Source: Amantichitinum ursilacus
GTDB taxonomy: Bacteria > Pseudomonadota > Gammaproteobacteria > Burkholderiales > Chitinibacteraceae
DNA length: 64,000 bases
Direction of reading: 5' to 3'
Assembly (NCBI RefSeq): GCF_001294205.1
Contig: NZ_LAQT01000038.1
Coordinates: 1 to 64,000, forward strand
Positions 52,763 to 61,280 of the stretch are shown here, one piece after another. Numbering within the stretch: position 1 is the stretch's first letter; the number at the start of each line of letters is the position of its first letter. A model generated the notes under the pieces. That model saw only the letters and a list, made by a program, of their open reading frames with translations, made no database searches and had not been told where the DNA came from. A program made the position numbers and the translations under genes.

Positions 52763-53446
52763 TATTTGTTTTGCCGGGCGATATAACGCCGGTCTGATTG
52801 CTTGCTGCTACACGCGCCTTACAGCCCGTGGGGCCGCGTGGTCACGATCATGCCCACGCGCGCGCGTTGACTTACAGCACCCGATTTCCTGTTGCCGACC
52901 ACTCTACCCAAGCCGCTGATTTGTGAGCAATTTGCGCACTATGCCGCGTTTGTTGCCGCAACTGATTACAACCGGTGCTGTTTCAAGCTATCGCGTAGAT
53001 CATCCTTCGGGGGATTTTGTTCGATACGGGGCAGATACACGGCTGTTTTTTTCTGTGACTGAGGCCTTGGCAACGCGTCGGTAACGTTTCCAGGCGGTGG
53101 CAAAGCCACTCAGTGCAGCGGCGAAAGCGGCCAGACCACCTAAAGCGGTGCGGCGTATTTCCTACAAATCTTTACAGCGTTGTCAGGTGTAAATTTCTTC
53201 CACGCCGTTTAACCGGCTTTTAGCAACGCTAGTCTTTACGCGGCTTTGCCGCTTGTCTGGCGTACCAGGAGTGGTCCTGGTTGTACTGACTATTTGGGTG
53301 GTCAGTGTTGGTAAAATGTCAAAAACCTGACCAATCATTACACAACCTACATACGCTATTGCGACGCAAAAGTAAGATCGAATCCATGTGGTCACGGTCA
53401 TGCGGACGATTCCGTCGCAACCTGCTCGACCTGGAGTGCTTTCGAA
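52763..53446. other. 684-nt non-coding region before the PEP-CTERM gene
   Basis: No conserved reading frame is visible. It contains a 7-bp hairpin with a 4-nt loop (ACCAGGA / TCCTGGT at 53264-53281), and low-complexity palindromic bits around 53210-53300. The promoters of the MarR unit and the PEP-CTERM gene lie here. A small RNA cannot be excluded. Confidence 0.45.
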
Positions 53447-54031
53447 ATGAATACCTCATTGCGTACCTTGACGATGGGCCTGTCCCTGTTGTGTGCCAGC
53501 GCATTCAGCCATGCCAACCTGGTCCATAACGGCAATTTTGATCATTACAATCCGGACACCAACAGCTACGGCGAAGGCTGGAATCTGATCCCCAGCCATG
53601 ATGGCTCGGTGTTCAGCTTTGAGCGCGAGCACGCCACCTTTGGCGCGCTGCATAACGTGGACGACACCATTCAGCAATGGATCAACACGGTGCCGGGCTC
53701 GTTGTATTCGATCAGCTTCGGGCTGGAAGCCACCAATGGCTTTGGCGCAGGCACGCAAAACCACTTTATCGCGCTGTTTGGCGATGCGCCGCTGTATGCC
53801 GAAACCAACGTGGTGCATGGCCTGAAGATGTTCAGCTTTGTGGCGCAAGCCACCAGCGACCGCACGCTGCTGACGTTCTCGGGCGGCAATGCGCCGGGCT
53901 ACGATCAGCTGTCGCTGGTCAACGTCAACCCGGTGCCGGAACCCGAGACCTGGGCGCTGCTGGGCATGGGCATGATCGGGCTGATTGCGCGCGGCAAATA
54001 CAAAAACAGACAGCCGCGGCTGTCTGTTTGA
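53447..54031 (+). CDS. PEP-CTERM sorting-domain protein
   Basis: A 194-residue exported protein. A signal peptide (residues 1 to about 23, ending SHA) precedes a beta-sandwich body that begins NLVHNGNFDHYNP, typical of DUF642-like or carbohydrate-binding modules. The C-terminus is a PEP-CTERM signal: VPEPETWALLGMGMIGLIARGKYKNRQ, i.e. the PEP motif, a hydrophobic helix and a basic tail. Such proteins are recognised by an exosortase and delivered to the cell surface or exopolysaccharide matrix. No exosortase is in the window, but the strain must have one for sorting. GGAG lies about ten bases before the ATG. The last codons double as part of the terminator stem. Confidence 0.92.
   Translation: MNTSLRTLTMGLSLLCASAFSHANLVHNGNFDHYNPDTNSYGEGWNLIPSHDGSVFSFEREHATFGALHNVDDTIQQWINTVPGSLYSISFGLEATNGFGAGTQNHFIALFGDAPLYAETNVVHGLKMFSFVAQATSDRTLLTFSGGNAPGYDQLSLVNVNPVPEPETWALLGMGMIGLIARGKYKNRQPRLSV
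54004..54029 (+). terminator. Terminator overlapping the PEP-CTERM stop codon
   Basis: A perfect 12-bp stem (AAACAGACAGCC / GGCTGTCTGTTT) with a 2-nt spacer ends at the first base of the stop codon. The stem is part of the coding sequence for the basic tail (about KNRQPRLSV). Only three Ts follow, so strength is uncertain. Confidence 0.65.
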
Positions 54032-54059
54032 AGGGATAGCTGACTGGTCTGGCGCGGGT

Positions 54060-55172
54060 TTAGGGCGTGGGCGGGATCTTGTTCAGATCCCAGCCCAGGC
54101 CAAGTTCCTGATTGGCTTGTTCCAGCAGCGGAAACAGGCTGGACATCAGCGCGGGCAAATGTGGCCGCAGCTCGTCCAGCATGCCGCGATGCAACATCAC
54201 CAGCGCTTCGGCCACCAACGGCGTCGGGGCGCGCGTGCCGCTGGCTTCGGGCACCAGTAAACGGTTTTCACCCGGCTCGGCATACAAGCGACGGTTGGCC
54301 GCGCCAAACAAGGCATCGGCATCCGCAGCTTCGTCATGCCAGGAATTGGCAACGGCGATGCTGGCCGTTACGGCAATCTGCTCGCCGCGGAAATTAACGC
54401 GGGCATTGGCGATGGCCTGGCGCAGACGGTCGCCCAGAATGCGTGCTTCGGTCAGCGAAGTCGCGGCGGATACCACCGCAAATTGCGGACCGGTTACATG
54501 TGCCAGCGTGTCTTCGCGACGCAACTTGGCCGACAACTGCTTGCCCAGCAATTGCAGCATCTGCTCGGCCAGGCGCGGGCCCAGCTTGTCTTGCAGATTC
54601 TGGTAATGATCGATTTCGAGCAGCAGAAGCGTCACTTCGCTGCGATGCCGTTGTGCAAACGCCAACGATTGCTCGGCCTGCAGCTTGAGCAGATGCGAGG
54701 TGCCCACGCCTTCGGTGACATGCGTGGCCGTGCGCGCTTGCTCTTGCCGCGCGCTGGCCAGTTCTTGCTGGGTACGGCCCAGTTCGATATTGGCGGCAAC
54801 GCGCGCCAGCATTTCAGCGCGATCGGTGGATTTGGTAACGAAGTCGGTGGCGCCGCTTTCCACGCATCGTTGGCGCGTGGCTTCGTCTTCTTCGCCCGAA
54901 ATGATAATCACCGGAATATTGCGCACGTGAGCGTCATCGGCGCTGCGCACACGCTTGAGCAGACCCATGCCATCCAGCTCGGGCATGGTCAGATCAGAGA
55001 TCAGCAAACTGATGTCAGCATCGGCGATCAGACGACGCCAGCCTGCCTCGCCATCGGCTTCTTCGATGACATCGTAGTCACCGGACAAATGCTTTTTGAC
55101 GGTGGCGCGCACGATGCGTGAGTCATCGACCACCAGAACACGGGGTAATGGAGAAAGTTCGTTCGCTTGCAT
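54060..55172 (-). CDS. Response regulator with degenerate GGDEF domain
   Basis: A 370-residue protein with an N-terminal receiver (about 10-130; VVDDSRIVRA, phospho-Asp in LISDLTMPELDG, Lys in VTKSTD) and a GGDEF-fold domain (about 155-305). The active site GGDEF reads TGPQF and the nucleotide-binding NDxxGH reads QDKLGP, so cyclase activity is very unlikely. An RxxD I-site, RRED, is kept five residues before TGPQF, just as in active cyclases. A likely role is therefore a c-di-GMP receptor controlled by phosphorylation, as in the known degenerate GGDEF receptors PelD and PopA. The extra 60-residue C-terminal tail has no known domain. It is monocistronic, divergent from the 128-residue hypothetical. 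Confidence 0.9.
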   Translation of the reverse strand: MQANELSPLPRVLVVDDSRIVRATVKKHLSGDYDVIEEADGEAGWRRLIADADISLLISDLTMPELDGMGLLKRVRSADDAHVRNIPVIIISGEEDEATRQRCVESGATDFVTKSTDRAEMLARVAANIELGRTQQELASARQEQARTATHVTEGVGTSHLLKLQAEQSLAFAQRHRSEVTLLLLEIDHYQNLQDKLGPRLAEQMLQLLGKQLSAKLRREDTLAHVTGPQFAVVSAATSLTEARILGDRLRQAIANARVNFRGEQIAVTASIAVANSWHDEAADADALFGAANRRLYAEPGENRLLVPEASGTRAPTPLVAEALVMLHRGMLDELRPHLPALMSSLFPLLEQANQELGLGWDLNKIPPTP

Positions 55173-55334
55173 ATCCAGACAGTCTGCGGGTTTTGGCGTG
55201 GAGCTAATCTAGCACAATTGGACAGCCTTGCCTTTGCCCGCCCGCGCCGCGCCGCAATCGGCGCGCCCCGCGTGGCGCTTGGGCCGACAAGCGCGTGACG
55301 ACGGGTCGAAAGTGTTTGGTGTAGGCTAGCCGTC

Positions 55335-55721
55335 ATGACCCCGATCCAACTGCATATCAGCCTGGCCCCTGTGGCCGAAACCGAACTGGCGCGCTGCCAG
55401 CATGCGGTGCTGGCCACCGCGCGCCTGGTGCAGGTGGAGCGTCGCGCCCTGGCCGCGGGTGGCTTGTATTTGCTGGGGCTGGATCTGGAAGTGGATAGCG
55501 ATGGCGAGCAGGCCGCGTGGCATGTCGAGCGCCTGGCGGCGGATCTGTGGCGCGCTTTGGGGCGATATACCCGATTGTCGGTGTGGGTGACGAACGATGG
55601 GGCCGCGGGTGGCGATTCGGCAGTCGATGTCGAGCCGGAGTGGTTGTTGCTGGATGAGGTGCGCTATCGCGAGGTGATGCAGGCGTTCCGGTTTGCGTGG
55701 CCGGCTTCGCCGCGGGAGTGA
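55335..55721 (+). CDS. Hypothetical protein
   Basis: A 128-residue protein with no signal peptide, no membrane helix and no motif that I recognise. It is rich in Leu, Ala, Arg and Glu and looks like an alpha/beta soluble protein. Ribosome-binding sequence before the ATG is weak, but codon use is like that of neighbours, and no overlapping frame is better. It diverges from the response regulator at 54060 and faces the start of the repeat region. The function is unknown, and it could be lineage-specific. Confidence 0.55.
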   Translation: MTPIQLHISLAPVAETELARCQHAVLATARLVQVERRALAAGGLYLLGLDLEVDSDGEQAAWHVERLAADLWRALGRYTRLSVWVTNDGAAGGDSAVDVEPEWLLLDEVRYREVMQAFRFAWPASPRE

Positions 55722-55920
55722 GGGTCGGTGGGGTGAGGGTTTGGAGCACGCACAATGCAGTTTGAGCCGCCCCCTCGCCGCCAATCCGTCGCGTTGTTTA
55801 GCCGGGGTGATTGCTCACCATTGTTTCGTGAACGCCACGCGTTATTTCTGTCGGCTTATTAGCGCTTTGCTTAAGCTGTGGCATTTGGATGGATGTTTGG
55901 CTTGGGTTGGAGAGGCTTTA

Positions 55921-56448
55921 ACTGCTTGTGCCTGCGGCGCCTGGTTTGATGTTCGGCTGGTGCCGGGCAAACATTAACCGCTTGAGCCTGTGGCGCATTT
56001 TGGATACCCGGGGGTGCCCGGGAGCACGTTGGTTTTCAGTGAAGACTTATCGTGCAACTTTGCTTCGCCAAAGAAAAGATAACCAAAAGAAAGGCGACCC
56101 CACTCGCGAATCCTTCGCTCGCCAGGGGGCCCGGTAGGTCAAAAGCCGAAACGGACCGTCTTGCACTCACATGGCTCAGCTGCCGCTCCGCGGAACTTCG
56201 GTCGGACGGAGCCCCAAAAACGGGTCTCCTTCCCCTCCCTCGACAGGAAATGATCGTTGTTGGGACACCGTGCTGCCTCGTTGCTGCGCAACATCGGGTG
56301 GGCGTGGATGCGACGGGTAACAATGAACATCCGCACCGCCCGCTTAACGCATCCACCCCGCACGGCCACCGCCGTCTGATTTGTCACCGTCACCTCAACA
56401 AGCCACCAACGTCTCATAGGGTGGGTCAAGACCCACCACCCAAAGCCG
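55921..56448 (+). repeat. Composite dispersed repeat, copy B1 (forward)
   Basis: The same ordered blocks as copy A (31660-32396): the GCGGCGC/TTGAGCCTG minisatellite, the TTTGCTTCGCCAAAG block to GGACCGTCTTG, the GCCGCTCCGCGG block, the GCTGCGCAACATCGGGTGGGC block, and the closing GGGTGGGTCAAGACCCACC palindrome. It is in the same orientation as copy A and faces the inverted copy at 56711-57190. Confidence 0.88.
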
Positions 56449-56503
56449 CCCGCAAGAACGCTCGACTCACCGCATCAGCCAAATCCAATCCCGCTCGCAA
56501 GCG

Positions 56504-56651
56504 CGTAGGGTGCGTTACCCGAAGGGCAACGCACATTTCCCCGATTACGCCATGCCCGTCATTCCTTGCCGCCATCCCGATTTCGCGTCTTTTACAACTT
56601 GGGTGGCATAACCAAAATGTGCGTTGCCCCGATGGGGTAACGCACCCTACG
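56504..56651. repeat. Central palindromic element of the large inverted repeat
   Basis: Arms 56504-56534 and 56619-56651 are near-perfect reverse complements starting CGTAGGGTGCGTTACCC. The interior (56535-56618) is unique. Such GTAGGGTGCGTTAC elements occur in many proteobacteria as dispersed palindromic sequences. It lies exactly between copies B1 and B2 and so makes a nested palindrome. Confidence 0.85.
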
Positions 56652-56710
56652 TTTCGTGCACGCCTCCGTGGGAAGGCAAGCGTGCGGGCGATTTGGCCCG
56701 GTTGTTCTTG

Positions 56711-57190
56711 CTTGCCACTTTGGGTGGTGGGTCTTGACCCACCCTATGGGACCGCAGCGTAGCAAGCCAAAAGCGTTAAGCAGGCGCACCACTCGTTCAC
56801 CGTCACGGCTCAGTGACCACGCCCACCCGATGTTGCGCAGCAACGAGGCAGCAAGCCTGGCAAACCAGCGCCATCTCCTGAGCGCGCGAAGGTAGGAGAC
56901 CAGGTTTATCGGGCTCCGACTGAGCGTCGCGTCCGCGGAGCGGCCGCTGAGGCGCGGAAGTAACAGACGGTCTGTTTCGGCTTTTGACCTACCGGGCCCC
57001 CTGGCGAGCGAAGGATTCGCGAGTGGGGTCGCCTTTCTTTTGCTTACTTTTCTTTGGCGAAGCAAAGAAAAGTGAGGCGCAACGGGGCGCCCCCCGGTTT
57101 CAAAACATGCGCCGCAGGCTCAAGCGGTTAAAGGTTTATTCGACACCAGCCGACCATCGAAACAAGTCCTGCCGGCTAAGCGGTTAAGGT
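56711..57190 (-). repeat. Composite dispersed repeat, copy B2 (inverted)
   Basis: The reverse complement of the block order in copies A and B1: GGGTGGTGGGTCTTGACCC first, then the GCGCAGCAACGAGGCAGCAAG block, the CCGCGGAGCGGC block, the CTTTGGCGAAGCAAAG block and finally the CGCCGCAGGCTCAAGCGG minisatellite with further degenerate copies to about 57190. It agrees more closely with copy A than with B1 at several points, which suggests separate insertions of a family, not a simple local duplication. Confidence 0.86.
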
Positions 57191-57328
57191 TCGTTCGGCG
57201 CAGACCGAGCCTCAATAAATGTCCCGCAAGCCCATCGGTTGAGCATTAGTCCCCTAAAGCAGAACGTCCCGACACAAGCCCCCGCAGGCTAAGCGTTCTA
57301 AACCAGCCAAGCAAAAAACCACCACCCC

Positions 57329-58576
57329 CTACAAAACCTCATATCCCGCCAACCGCTTCTCCACGGTCGAAAAATGCCACCGCGGATAATCCGGCAAACC
57401 ATGCTCAAACGGCGGTGGCATTTCGCCCAGAATCAGCGGCGCAAAATACGCGCGCCCGGTGGTCGACAGATGCATCCCGTCGTCGCTTAAATACGTCGCG
57501 GGCACCGCGCGTTCCTTGTTGGCGACGCGCTTGAGCGGCACCGCGTCCACGTGCCAGCGATAGGGCTGGTCCGCCTCGCGCACGATGGCGGGCATGATGC
57601 TGCGCTGCCCCGCGATGGCGAAGTCGACCGCCGCTTCGCCCACCGCAATCGCCTGCTCCAGATCATTGCCCGACACCAGATGCCGCGCCGAGCGCTGCAT
57701 ATAGTCCGCCACCGCCCAATGGCACTTATGCCCCAGCTCCGACTTGACCAGATTGGCCAGCAGCGGCGCTACCCCGCCCAGTTGCATATGCCCGAACGGA
57801 TCGGTGCCGCCGGTTTGCGCCAATAACACGCCCGAGGTATCGCGGATGCCTTCCGCCGCCACCACCACGCACGAGCCGTACTGCGCAATCGCTTCGCGCA
57901 CCGCGCGCAAAAAGCCGCCCGGTTCAAACGGTACTTCGGGCAGCAGGATGACGTGCGGCGCTTCGCCCGGCACGCGCGCGGCCAGGCCAGTGGCGGCCGC
58001 CAGCCAGCCGGTGTGGCGGCCCATCACTTCCAGCACAAATACCTTAGTAGATGAGGACGACATCGACGCCAGATCCAGCCCGCATTCGCGCACCGTGGTG
58101 GCCAGATATTTGGCGGCCGAGCCAAATCCGGGTGCGCAATCCGTTTGCGGCAGATCGTTATCGATGGTTTTGGGGATGTGCACGGCCACCAGATCAATGC
58201 CCTGGTATTGCGCAAATTCGGCCACCTTCAGGCAGGTATCGGCCGAATCGCCACCGCCGTTGTAAAAGAAATAGCCGATGTCCCACGCTGCAAACAGTTC
58301 GAACAAACGTTTGAGTTCGCTGCCGTGCTTGAGCTTGTGGCGGCAAGAGCCAAATGCGCCGCCCGGCGTATGCCGCAGCGCCACCAGCTGGCTGTCCGGC
58401 ACGCTGGCCAGATCGATCAGCTCTTCGCGCAACGCCCCCAGGATGCCGTCTTTGGCCACGTATAGTTTGCCGATCTGCTGCGGATGGCGGCGCGCGGCGG
58501 AGATCAGCCCCCATGCGGACGCATTGATCACCGGCGTTACCCCACCCGATTGGGCATACAACGCATTTCTGGGCAC
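57329..58576 (-). CDS. pfp: PPi-dependent 6-phosphofructokinase
   Basis: Converts fructose 6-phosphate to fructose 1,6-bisphosphate with pyrophosphate as phosphoryl donor, and works reversibly. It is 415 residues long. The catalytic segment is GGGDSADTCLK near residue 108, and the next motif PKTIDNDLPQTDCAPGFGSAAK matches PPi-PFKs. The sugar-binding part includes EVMGRHTGWLAAATGLA. The C-terminus ends KRLAGYEVL. The start is a GTG at 58576 with GCAGGAG seven bases upstream. The repeat region separates it from the rest of the minus-strand genes. It is divergent from the Anbu cluster, with 326 nt in between. The organism probably lacks or supplements an ATP-dependent PFK; this is common in betaproteobacteria. 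Confidence 0.93.
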   Translation of the reverse strand: MPRNALYAQSGGVTPVINASAWGLISAARRHPQQIGKLYVAKDGILGALREELIDLASVPDSQLVALRHTPGGAFGSCRHKLKHGSELKRLFELFAAWDIGYFFYNGGGDSADTCLKVAEFAQYQGIDLVAVHIPKTIDNDLPQTDCAPGFGSAAKYLATTVRECGLDLASMSSSSTKVFVLEVMGRHTGWLAAATGLAARVPGEAPHVILLPEVPFEPGGFLRAVREAIAQYGSCVVVAAEGIRDTSGVLLAQTGGTDPFGHMQLGGVAPLLANLVKSELGHKCHWAVADYMQRSARHLVSGNDLEQAIAVGEAAVDFAIAGQRSIMPAIVREADQPYRWHVDAVPLKRVANKERAVPATYLSDDGMHLSTTGRAYFAPLILGEMPPPFEHGLPDYPRWHFSTVEKRLAGYEVL

Positions 58577-58902
58577 GATAAAGCTCCTGCGGCACTGACT
58601 GGACGATCAGCCATTCTTGCGCGCCGCAGCATAGGCCTGCATCGGGAGTTTCCGCACGGCGGATGTCCCTGATGGCGGCGTTTGGGCGTTATGCCCTGGC
58701 GCGCGCCAAGGCAGCGCAGACGCACCAGGGCAATGTCCAGGGTGGTGCACAGATGCTTCGGCGCGCGCCGTGCAAAGCCGCTATAACAAGGGCTATCGCT
58801 GCGGCCAGCACGCTGGCATGAGGATTGCAGGACTACACGGGTCACTAAAACCGGCCGCCGTCTGGGCCCATGATCAATCGCTGCATGACCGAGGCACTGC
58901 CC
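58577..58902. other. 326-nt divergent region between pfp and the Anbu cluster
   Basis: It holds the promoters of pfp (minus) and of the ATP-grasp gene (plus). I see no RNA gene or strong palindrome. In-frame extension of the ATP-grasp gene to 58870 is possible but lacks a ribosome-binding site. Confidence 0.5.
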
Positions 58903-60330
58903 ATGCATCAGATCGACCTTCCGCTATCCGCCGGCTACGACGAAATGCTCGATGCCGCCCAATCGGTACGCCCGCATTACCGCGAATTTTTTGACTGGCT
59001 GAACGCCCAGACGCCCGCCATGCTGGCGCAGCGGCGTCGCGAAGCCGAATTATTGTTTCACCGCGTCGGCATTACGTTTTCGGTGCACGGCGATGAAAGC
59101 GGCAACGAACGGCTGATTCCGTTCGACACCATCCCGCGCATTATCCCCGCGCAAGAGTGGGCGCATCTGGAAGCCGGTCTGCGCCAGCGCACGCAAGCGC
59201 TGAACATGTTTCTGCACGATATCTATCACGACCAGAACATCCTCAAGGCCAAAAAGATTCCGGCCGAGCAGGTGTTGGTTAACGCGCAATTCCAGGCCGC
59301 CATGTGCGGTATCAATTTGCCGCATCAGATTTACGCGCATATCGCCGGCATCGACGTCATCCGCCATTCCGATGGCGAGTATTACGTGCTGGAAGACAAT
59401 CTGCGCGTGCCGTCCGGCGTGTCGTACATGCTGGAAAATCGCAAGATGATGATGCGCTTGTTCCCCGAACTGTTTGGTCGCCATGCCGTGGCGCCGGTGG
59501 AGCATTACCCGTCCGCGCTGTTATCCACGCTGCGGCAATCGTCGCTGGAGGACAATCCCACCGTGGTGGTCATGACGCCGGGGCACTTTAACAGCGCCTA
59601 CTTTGAGCACGCGTTTCTGGCGCAGCAAATGGGCGTGGAACTGGTGGAAGGCCGCGATCTGTTCGTCAAGGATTTGCGCGTGTATATGCGCACCACGGCG
59701 GGCCCCAAGCAGGTGGATGTGATCTATCGGCGGCTGGACGATGTGTTTCTGGACCCGCTGGTGTTGCGCGCCGATTCAATGCTCGGCGTGCCCGGGCTGC
59801 TGGCGGCGTACCGCGCGGGGGGCGTGGTGCTGGCCAATGCCATCGGCACCGGCGTGGCGGACGACAAATCGATCTACCCGTATGTGCCGGACATGATCCG
59901 GTTTTATCTGGACGAAGAACCGCTGCTGCGCAATGTGCCCACGTGGCAATGCCGGCATCAGGATGAGCTGGGCCATGTGCTGACGCATCTGGATGAACTG
60001 GTGGTGAAGGAAGTGCACGGCGCGGGTGGCTACGGCATGTTGATTGGCCCCAAAGCCAGTCGCGCCGAGATCGAGGAATTCCGCGAGCGGCTTAAAGCTA
60101 ATCCCGCCAATTACATTGCGCAACCGACGCTGTCGCTGTCCACCTGCCCCACCTTTGTGGACGAAGGCATCGCGCCACGCCATCTGGATTTGCGCCCGTT
60201 TGTGCTCAGCGGCAATACCGTGCGCATCGTCCCTGGCGGGCTGGCGCGCGTGGCCTTGCAAAAGGGTTCGCTGGTGGTCAATTCGTCGCAGGGCGGCGGC
60301 ACCAAGGACGCCTGGATCCTGGAAGCCTGA
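58903..60330 (+). CDS. Circularly permuted ATP-grasp protein of Anbu cluster
   Basis: A 475-residue enzyme of the circularly permuted ATP-grasp family, thought to form amide bonds with ATP. Key patterns are RIIPAQEWAHLEAGLRQRTQALNMFLHDIYHDQNIL, VLEDNLRVPSGVSYMLENR and KEVHGAGGYGMLIGPKAS. The start ATG at 58903 is preferred because GAGG lies eight bases upstream; Mets at 58870 and 58885 lack one. It is the first gene of four in the order ATP-grasp, alpha-E, transglutaminase-like, Anbu, which is the conserved cluster around bacterial Anbu. The substrate is not known; a peptide ligase or tagging reaction is the published hypothesis from gene context. Confidence 0.92.
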   Translation: MHQIDLPLSAGYDEMLDAAQSVRPHYREFFDWLNAQTPAMLAQRRREAELLFHRVGITFSVHGDESGNERLIPFDTIPRIIPAQEWAHLEAGLRQRTQALNMFLHDIYHDQNILKAKKIPAEQVLVNAQFQAAMCGINLPHQIYAHIAGIDVIRHSDGEYYVLEDNLRVPSGVSYMLENRKMMMRLFPELFGRHAVAPVEHYPSALLSTLRQSSLEDNPTVVVMTPGHFNSAYFEHAFLAQQMGVELVEGRDLFVKDLRVYMRTTAGPKQVDVIYRRLDDVFLDPLVLRADSMLGVPGLLAAYRAGGVVLANAIGTGVADDKSIYPYVPDMIRFYLDEEPLLRNVPTWQCRHQDELGHVLTHLDELVVKEVHGAGGYGMLIGPKASRAEIEEFRERLKANPANYIAQPTLSLSTCPTFVDEGIAPRHLDLRPFVLSGNTVRIVPGGLARVALQKGSLVVNSSQGGGTKDAWILEA

Positions 60331-60345
60331 ACGGAGATCACTGCC

Positions 60346-61278
60346 ATGATGTTAAGCCGTACCGCCGATCACCTGTTCTGGATGTCGCGCTATCTGGAAC
60401 GTGCCGAAAACCTGGCGCGCCTGCTGGACGTGAGTCTGTCGCTGGCGCTGTTGCCCCAAGCCAAAGGCGCGCGCGCCGAGATGCGAGCGCCGCTGGTGAT
60501 TACCGAAACGCTGGAGCGCTTTAATCAGCGCTATCCGGCCATCACGCCGGAAGCCTTGCTGCAGTTTATGGCGCTGGACCGCGAAAACCCGGCCAGTATT
60601 ATCTGCTGCCTGCGCCACGCCCGCGAAAACGCCCACGCCGTGCGCGGCAAGATCACCGCCGAGATGTGGGAGAACATCAATGCCACGTGGCTGGAAGCGC
60701 GCCAACTGGAGGCCAATGGCATCGGCAACGTCGCCGACTTTTTTGATTGGGTTAAAGCGCGCTCGCACGTGTTTCGCGGCATTGCCTACGGCACGATTTT
60801 GCGTGGCGATGCCTACAGCTTTATCCGGCTGGGCACCTTTATCGAACGCGCCGACAACACCGCGCGTTTGCTGGATGTAAAAGCCAGTTTGCTGACCGAC
60901 GCCACCATCGAAGACAAAGCGCAGGATTATTACGCCTGGGCCGCGTTGCTGCGCGCGTTATCGGCGTATGAAGCCTACCTGGAGGTGTATCGCGAAGGCC
61001 CGGCGATTGAATCGGTAGCCGAATTGCTGATTTTGTCGCCGCGTTTGCCACGTTCGTTGTGCGCATGCCTCGACGCCATCTGCAAGATTCTCGATCAGAT
61101 TGAAGGCGACAACGGCCGGCTGGCGCAACGCGATGCGCACAAATTGCTGAACACGCTTAAGTACACGCGGGCCGAAGAAATCATCGCCAGCGGGCTGCAC
61201 GAATATCTGAGCCAGTGTCTGGCGCAGATCAACGCGTTGGGCGGCACCATCGACCACGCTTACCTAAGGGTGGCCTGA
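60346..61278 (+). CDS. Alpha-E domain protein of Anbu cluster
   Basis: A 310-residue all-helical protein of the Alpha-E (DUF403) family. It begins MMLSRTADHLFWMSRYLERAENLARLLD, which is diagnostic. Other matches are RENPASIICCLRHARENAHAVRGKI and RLGTFIERADNTARLLDVK. No enzymatic motif is known, and it is expected to work with the preceding ATP-grasp protein, 15 nt upstream, with which it is sometimes fused. GGAG precedes the start. It is the second gene of the cluster, and the next gene begins 2 nt after its stop. Confidence 0.93.
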   Translation: MMLSRTADHLFWMSRYLERAENLARLLDVSLSLALLPQAKGARAEMRAPLVITETLERFNQRYPAITPEALLQFMALDRENPASIICCLRHARENAHAVRGKITAEMWENINATWLEARQLEANGIGNVADFFDWVKARSHVFRGIAYGTILRGDAYSFIRLGTFIERADNTARLLDVKASLLTDATIEDKAQDYYAWAALLRALSAYEAYLEVYREGPAIESVAELLILSPRLPRSLCACLDAICKILDQIEGDNGRLAQRDAHKLLNTLKYTRAEEIIASGLHEYLSQCLAQINALGGTIDHAYLRVA

Positions 61279-61280
61279 GC

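Larger units (their letters stand above)
55722..57328. other. Non-coding repeat region of 1.6 kb
   Basis: This whole interval between the 128-residue hypothetical and the phosphofructokinase consists mainly of repeats: forward composite copy (55921-56448), central palindromic element (56504-56651) and inverted composite copy (56711-57190). The short frames in it are the same ones seen in copy A, so none is taken as a gene. No transposase, tRNA or integrase is seen. Confidence 0.7.

Noticed and set aside
52763-53446. Short genes in the region before the PEP-CTERM protein (for example frames at 53183-53401 and 53305-53529)
   Set aside because: No ribosome-binding site and no conserved motif; one overlaps the start of the PEP-CTERM gene.
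56052-57065. Transposase or other insertion sequence gene in the 56-57 kb repeat
   Set aside because: No frame shows a DDE, Y1/RAYT or HUH motif. The inverted arms are formed by the composite repeats and not by terminal repeats of an IS.
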